Shown piece after piece: positions 5,209 to 9,063 of a stretch of DNA of 9,063 bases. Positions within the stretch are counted from its first letter, which is position 1, and each line of letters opens with the position of its first letter. Under the pieces are notes generated by a model. That model searched no databases, was not told where the DNA came from, and saw nothing but the letters and a program-made list of their open reading frames with translations. The stretch comes from Trueperaceae bacterium (lineage in GTDB: Bacteria > Deinococcota > Deinococci > Deinococcales > Trueperaceae). The position numbers were made by a program, and so were the translations under genes. The stretch is from NCBI GenBank assembly GCA_003567075.1, contig PXAU01000086.1, positions 1 to 9,063 on the forward strand, given 5' to 3'.

Positions 5209-7407
5209 TCAGGCTGAGGCCGTGGCCGTGCGGCGGGCGCGCCGGCGGCGCCGCTGGTACGTGCCCAGGTACACCACCAGGGGCGCCAGCACGAACAGGC
5301 TCGAGTACGTGCCCACTAGCACGCCCACCAGCAACGTCATCGAGAAGTCGCGCAGCACCGCGCCGCCGAAGAAGAACAGCGACAGCACCGGCAGCAGCGT
5401 GGTGGTCGAGGTGATGATGGTGCGCGAGAGCGTCTGGCCCACCGACAGGTCGACGATGTCGCGGAAACCGCGGTCGCGGACCTTGCCGAGGTTCTCGCGG
5501 ATGCGGTCCGAGATCACCACCGAGTCGTTGAGCGAGTAGCCGACCACGAACAGCAGCGCCGCCAGCACCGGGATGCTGAACTCGGCCCGGACCAGGTCCA
5601 GGAAGCCGAGCACCAGGCCGACGTCGTGCAGTGTGGCCACCACCGTGCCGATGGCGACGGTCCAGTTGGGCCAGAAGCGCCAGGACACGTACACCAGGAT
5701 CAGCGCCAGCGCCACCAGCACCGCCAGCACCGCGCCGCGCCGCAGGTCGGCGCCAACGGCCGGGCCCACGAAGTCGGCCGAGAGCACCTCGCCCTCCAGC
5801 GCCGTCGCGAGCTGGTTGGGGAAGACCTCGGCGCTGCTGGCGGACTCGGTCAGGCCGACCCGGACCGACAGCAGCCGTCCGGCGACGGTGGGGTCGTCGA
5901 CCTCCACGATGGCGGCCGCGCCGGCGGTGACCTGCGCGAACTCGGGTCCGTCCAGCACGGTGCGCACGTTGGCGACGTCGGTCGTGTCGGGGACGCGCAG
6001 CAGCACGCTTTGGCCGCCGGTGAAGTCGGTCGAGAGGCGCAGGCCCAGGAACGACAGCAGCAGGATCGCGGCCAGCGACAGGAAGGCCGAGATGGGCAGG
6101 GCGATGCGGGCGTGCTTCACGAAGCGCAGGTGGTCGAGCACGATGCCGCGCCGCATGTAGGAGCGCTTGGTGTAGCGCGAGGCCACCTGCAGCATCCAGG
6201 GCACCACCACCGTGTTCACTAACACTGCCGAGACGATGCCGATCCCGAGCGTGATGGCGAAGCCGCGCACCGGACCGGTGGTGTACTGGTACAGCGCCGC
6301 CGCGGCCAGCAAGGTGGTGACGTTGGCGTCGATGATGGCCGAGAGCGAGTTGCCGAAACCGTTGCGCATGGCCACGCGCAGGCCCTTGCCCGCGCGCAAC
6401 TCCTCGCGCACACGCTCGAAGCTGATCACGTTGCCGTCGACCGCGGCGCCGATCGTGAGCACCAAGCCCGCCAGGCCCGGCAGCGTGAGGGCGGCGCCGA
6501 GGCCGGCCAGCAGCCCGAACACGAACAGCATCACCAGGCCCAGGCCGAGCGCCAGCGCGCCGCCGAAGAGCGGTCCGTAGTACAGCAGGATGAAGACGAC
6601 GACGGCCGCGCCGCCGATGAGGGCGGCCCTGGTGCCGGCCGCGATGGAGTCCTGACCCAGGGTGGGGCCGATGGCGCGGATCTCCTCGACGTCGAGGTTG
6701 AACGGCAGCGAACCCGAGCGCAGCACCAGCGCGATGTCGGAGGCTTCGTCGAGCGAGCCGATGCCGGTGATCTGGCCGCTCTCGCTGATGCGCGAGTTGA
6801 GCGTGGGCGCGGTCTGGATCTGGTCGTCGAGCACGATCGCCATGCGGCGACCGACGTTGGCACCGGTGAAGTCGCCGAAGGCGCGGGTGCTGTCGGCGCG
6901 GATCTCGAAGAAGACCGCCGGGCCCATGGTGGCGGTGCCCATGCGCTCGAAGTCCGCTCGGGCGGTGCGGATGATCTCGCCGGTGAAGGCGATGTCCTCC
7001 AGATCGGCCAGCGTCATGTCGGCCGTCGCCAGGCCTTGGCTCTGCGACCGCACCAGCCGGAACTCGAGCACGGCCTGCTGGCCGATGAGGTCGAGCGCGC
7101 GCTGCTGGTCGTCGGCTGTGAGGCCGGGCAACTCCACGATGATCCGGTTGCCGCCGCTCGTCTGGATGAGCGGCTCGGCCACGCCGAACTCGTTGACACG
7201 GTTCTCGATGATGTTGCGCGCAGCCTGCAGGTCTTCGGGGTCGGGATCGGCCAACTCGGACTGGAGCGTCACGCGCAGGCCGCCCTGCAGGTCGAGGCCC
7301 AGGCGCAGGCTGCCGGTCGGGTCGTCCGACCAGGGCCGCCAGATCGACAGCACCGCGGCGAGGGCCAGCAGTGCGACGATGATGCCGGTGAAGATACGTT
7401 GGTTCAT
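5209..7407 (-). CDS. secDF: fused protein translocase subunit SecDF
   Basis: SecDF is a proton-driven RND-family membrane protein that helps the SecYEG-SecA machine pull exported proteins out of the membrane. SecD and SecF are one 732-residue chain, as in Thermus. The SecD half has a first membrane helix (residues 5-22), motif GLDLQGG (37-43), the large periplasmic P1 domain (to about 240), and a membrane region with Asp324 in AAVDGNV, matching the essential Asp of the Thermus protein. SecF begins near 415 and has DFTGG (461-465), its own periplasmic loop, and Asp628 in YSLNDSVV, followed by SDRIREN. The C-terminus is Arg-rich and cytoplasmic. ATG 7407 is chosen because GGGAG lies 5 to 6 bases upstream and the chain begins directly with the first helix; a longer frame upstream is non-coding. 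No yajC neighbours it. Confidence 0.97.
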   Translation of the reverse strand: MNQRIFTGIIVALLALAAVLSIWRPWSDDPTGSLRLGLDLQGGLRVTLQSELADPDPEDLQAARNIIENRVNEFGVAEPLIQTSGGNRIIVELPGLTADDQQRALDLIGQQAVLEFRLVRSQSQGLATADMTLADLEDIAFTGEIIRTARADFERMGTATMGPAVFFEIRADSTRAFGDFTGANVGRRMAIVLDDQIQTAPTLNSRISESGQITGIGSLDEASDIALVLRSGSLPFNLDVEEIRAIGPTLGQDSIAAGTRAALIGGAAVVVFILLYYGPLFGGALALGLGLVMLFVFGLLAGLGAALTLPGLAGLVLTIGAAVDGNVISFERVREELRAGKGLRVAMRNGFGNSLSAIIDANVTTLLAAAALYQYTTGPVRGFAITLGIGIVSAVLVNTVVVPWMLQVASRYTKRSYMRRGIVLDHLRFVKHARIALPISAFLSLAAILLLSFLGLRLSTDFTGGQSVLLRVPDTTDVANVRTVLDGPEFAQVTAGAAAIVEVDDPTVAGRLLSVRVGLTESASSAEVFPNQLATALEGEVLSADFVGPAVGADLRRGAVLAVLVALALILVYVSWRFWPNWTVAIGTVVATLHDVGLVLGFLDLVRAEFSIPVLAALLFVVGYSLNDSVVISDRIRENLGKVRDRGFRDIVDLSVGQTLSRTIITSTTTLLPVLSLFFFGGAVLRDFSMTLLVGVLVGTYSSLFVLAPLVVYLGTYQRRRRRARRTATASA

Positions 7408-7454
7408 GGGGTCTCCCAGGGTGGTTGTCAGGGCAGGGGTTGGGGGCGTCGGGG

Positions 7455-7475
7455 TCGCACGCGCGCGGCGTGCGA
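7455..7475 (-). promoter_or_regulatory. perfect 8-bp hairpin in the secDF leader
   Basis: TCGCACGC and GCGTGCGA form a perfect stem around a 5-base GCGCG loop. On the minus strand it begins 5 bases after the stop codon of the small secreted-protein gene (TGA at 7483-7481) and lies about 48 bases before the secDF start. No T-tract follows. It could be a partial terminator, an RNA processing or stability element, or an attenuator that lowers secDF expression relative to the genes before it. Confidence 0.4.
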
Positions 7476-7480
7476 GCGCT

Positions 7481-7819
7481 TCAGCCGCCGTCGTCCTGCC
7501 GTCGCCCCAGCTCCGGGAGACGCGGGGCCCGCGGCAGCGCAGCCGCGGCGGGGACGAAGCGCGGGCAGGGGCGCCGGCGCGGCGTGGCCGGCCGCCGCTG
7601 CGCCCGCGGCAGCGCGCGCTCGCCGCCGGCAGGGGCGAGGGTGCGGCTGCTGGCGTCGAGCAGCACGGGCCAGCGGGCACTCAGGTCGAGCGTGACCGGA
7701 GCCTCGGGCGCAGGCTCCGCCGCGCGGGCGGTCGGGACCGTGAAGGCCGGCGCCAGCGTGAGCGCCAGCACCAGCAGCCATGTCAGACCCGTCATGCGCA
7801 CGTTCGCGCCGCCATACAT
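7481..7819 (-). CDS. small secreted protein of unknown function
   Basis: The 112-residue frame starts at ATG 7819, which has a good Shine-Dalgarno (AGGGAG) 4 bases upstream. A second ATG at 7795 would start directly on the signal peptide. The N-terminus has a clear Sec signal: MTGLTWLLVLALTLAPAF, then a likely signal peptidase site after TARA. The mature part begins AEPAPEAPVTLDLSARWPVLLDASS and then becomes rich in Arg and Pro with low complexity, so the C-terminal half is less convincing. A frameshift or recent decay there cannot be excluded. It lies between infB and secDF, 59 bases after the infB stop and 73 before secDF, on the same strand, and may be cotranscribed. I do not recognise a family. 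Confidence 0.5.
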   Translation of the reverse strand: MYGGANVRMTGLTWLLVLALTLAPAFTVPTARAAEPAPEAPVTLDLSARWPVLLDASSRTLAPAGGERALPRAQRRPATPRRRPCPRFVPAAAALPRAPRLPELGRRQDDGG

Positions 7820-7837
7820 CACGCTCCCTAGGCTACC

Positions 7838-7897
7838 GCCGCCGGCGGTCACGCCGCCGGCGCTCACGCCGCCGGCGGTCACGCCGCCGGCACCTCC
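7838..7897. repeat. 15-bp tandem repeat copying the infB stop codon
   Basis: Three full 15-base units (GCCGCCGGCGGTCAC at 7838-7852 and 7868-7882, and a one-base variant at 7853-7867) run into a partial fourth copy formed by the last codons of infB. On the minus strand every unit carries TGA in the infB frame, at 7881-7879, 7866-7864 and 7851-7849, so termination is triplicated. The palindromic core CCGCCGGCGG can form small hairpins. The array fills most of the gap between infB and the small secreted-protein gene. Confidence 0.9.
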
Positions 7898-9063
7898 ACC
7901 ATCTCGTAGACCTCGATGACGTCGCCCTCCTGGACATTGTCGTAGTTCTGCAGGTTGATGCCGCACTCGAAGCCGGACGCGACCTCGCGCACGTCGTCCT
8001 TGAAGCGCCGCAGCTGGGCGATGGAGCCCTTGTAGACCTCGCGCCCGTCGCGCGCCAGGCGCGCCTTGGCGCCGCGCCGCACCACGCCGTCGGTCACGTA
8101 CGAGCCAGCGATGTTGCCCGAGCGCGGCACGTGGATCACCATGCGCACCTCGGCGTGGCCGATCACCCGCTCCGCGTACTCGGGCTCGATCTGGCCGCGG
8201 ATCATGCGCTGCACGTCCTCGATCAACTCGTAGATGATGCGGTAGGTCTTGAGCGGGATCTTCTGGCGCTCGGCGCTCTTCACCACCGACGCAGCCGGGG
8301 TGACGCCGAAGGCGAGGATGGTGGCGTCGCCGGTCGAGGCCAGCAGCAGGTCCGACTCGGTGGGCGCGCCCACCTCGGCCAGCATCAACTCCAGGTCGAC
8401 CTCGTCCGTCGCCGCGGCCTCCTTCTCGAGGACCCCCTTGAGGGCCTCGAGGCTGCCCTGCGTGTCGGCTCGCAGGATCAGGTTGACCGTGGTCACCTTC
8501 TTCTTGCCGAACAGGTCGGCCAGGGTGAGCCCCTTACGGCCGATCTCTGCGCGCTCGGTCTCCTCGCGCATCGAGCGACGCTCGCTGGTGATGCGCTTGG
8601 CGCTGGCTTCGTCGCTGACCGCCATCACGTGCTCGCCGGCGATGGGTACCTCGCTGAAGCCGAGCACCTGCACCGGCACCGACGGCCCGGCGTCCTTCAC
8701 GGTCGCGCCGGTGTGGTCGGTGAGGCGCCGGATCTTGCCCCACACCTCGCCGCACACCAGGTAGTCGCCGACCCGCACGGTGCCCTGCTGCATCAGCACG
8801 GTCACCAGCACGCCGGCGCGCTTGTCGAGCACCGACTCGATCACGACGCCCTCGGCCTCGGCCTCGGGGTCGGCGCGCAGGTCCTCGACCTCCGCCACCA
8901 GCGAGAGCATCTCGAGCAGGTCGTCGACGCCCTGGCCGGTGATGGCGCTCACGGGCACCACGACGGTGTCGCCGCCGAAGGCTTCGGGCACCAGCTCGAC
9001 CTGCATCAGGTCGCGCATCGCCTTGTCGGGGTCGGCCTGCGGCAGGTCGATCTTGTTGATCGC
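7879..9063 (-). CDS. infB: translation initiation factor IF-2, C-terminal part (cut by the window edge)
   Basis: IF-2 is the GTPase that brings initiator tRNA to the 30S subunit and promotes subunit joining. The window holds the last 394 residues. The first residues visible are AINKIDLP, the G4 guanine-recognition motif NKID, followed by the G5-like VSAITGQGVDDLLEML. Next come the domain II barrel (GTVRVGDYLVCG), the linker with LTLADLFGKKK, domain III (LILRADTQGSLEALKGVLEK), and domain IV, which binds formyl-Met-tRNA (VRMVIHVPRSGNIAGSYVTDG to ECGINLQNYDNVQEGDVIEVYEMVEVPAA). The C-terminus is of usual length. The start and most of the G domain lie beyond 9063; the ATG at 9018 is internal. The stop is the first of three in-frame TGA codons in a tandem repeat. 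Confidence 0.98.
   Translation of the reverse strand, partial: AINKIDLPQADPDKAMRDLMQVELVPEAFGGDTVVVPVSAITGQGVDDLLEMLSLVAEVEDLRADPEAEAEGVVIESVLDKRAGVLVTVLMQQGTVRVGDYLVCGEVWGKIRRLTDHTGATVKDAGPSVPVQVLGFSEVPIAGEHVMAVSDEASAKRITSERRSMREETERAEIGRKGLTLADLFGKKKVTTVNLILRADTQGSLEALKGVLEKEAAATDEVDLELMLAEVGAPTESDLLLASTGDATILAFGVTPAASVVKSAERQKIPLKTYRIIYELIEDVQRMIRGQIEPEYAERVIGHAEVRMVIHVPRSGNIAGSYVTDGVVRRGAKARLARDGREVYKGSIAQLRRFKDDVREVASGFECGINLQNYDNVQEGDVIEVYEMVEVPAA

Noticed and set aside
6400..6445. Unusual residues next to the proton-path Asp in SecD (DGNV in place of the common DANV)
   Set aside because: The essential Asp324 is present, and I believe Thermus-type SecDF carries the same substitution, so this is lineage variation and not a defect.
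7408..7680. A 91-residue N-terminal extension of SecDF from an upstream ATG
   Set aside because: The added residues are Ala/Arg/Pro-rich noise. The start at 7407 has a good Shine-Dalgarno and begins directly with the first SecD membrane helix.
7838..7897. A CRISPR-like array
   Set aside because: The units are 15 bases with no spacers between them and overlap the end of infB. It is a simple tandem repeat.

Overview
This is a very GC-rich, gene-dense window of ordinary chromosomal housekeeping DNA. The proteins look like those of the Deinococcus-Thermus phylum (Deinococcota). The ribosomal protein L11 methyltransferase closely resembles the Thermus PrmA as I recall it, including the FGTGHHETT and NLYAELH stretches. 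SecD and SecF are fused in one chain, as in Thermus, and candidate leaderless promoters are present. Together with the extreme GC content this suggests a mesophilic member such as the Truepera group, but that placement is inference.

Layout, left to right. At the left edge is the first dozen codons of an unidentified minus-strand gene with a very strong ribosome binding site (1-36). Next, on the minus strand, is dnaB, the replicative helicase (145-1938), interrupted by a 153-residue mini-intein (343-801). A 185-bp divergent intergenic region with a 24-bp tandem repeat follows. A plus-strand cluster of three tightly spaced genes then runs 2124-5121: a long fusion protein joining a PlsY-type glycerol-3-phosphate acyltransferase domain to a domain like the cyanobacterial long-chain acyl-ACP reductase, then prmA, then a small lipoprotein. 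The cluster ends in a short convergent gap with a strong hairpin (5144-5174). The right half is a minus-strand series transcribed right to left: infB (IF2, cut by the window edge), a small secreted protein of unknown function, and secDF (5209-7407).

Functionally the window combines DNA replication (dnaB), translation (infB, prmA), protein export (secDF) and lipid metabolism (the PlsY-reductase fusion). I see no CRISPR array, insertion sequence, prophage, toxin-antitoxin pair, tRNA or rRNA. The parts most worth a second look are the acyltransferase-reductase fusion, with the reductase cysteine conserved, and the endonuclease-free DnaB intein, with all splicing residues intact. Smaller curiosities are a 15-bp tandem repeat that copies the infB stop codon in frame and a few hairpins without T-tracts.
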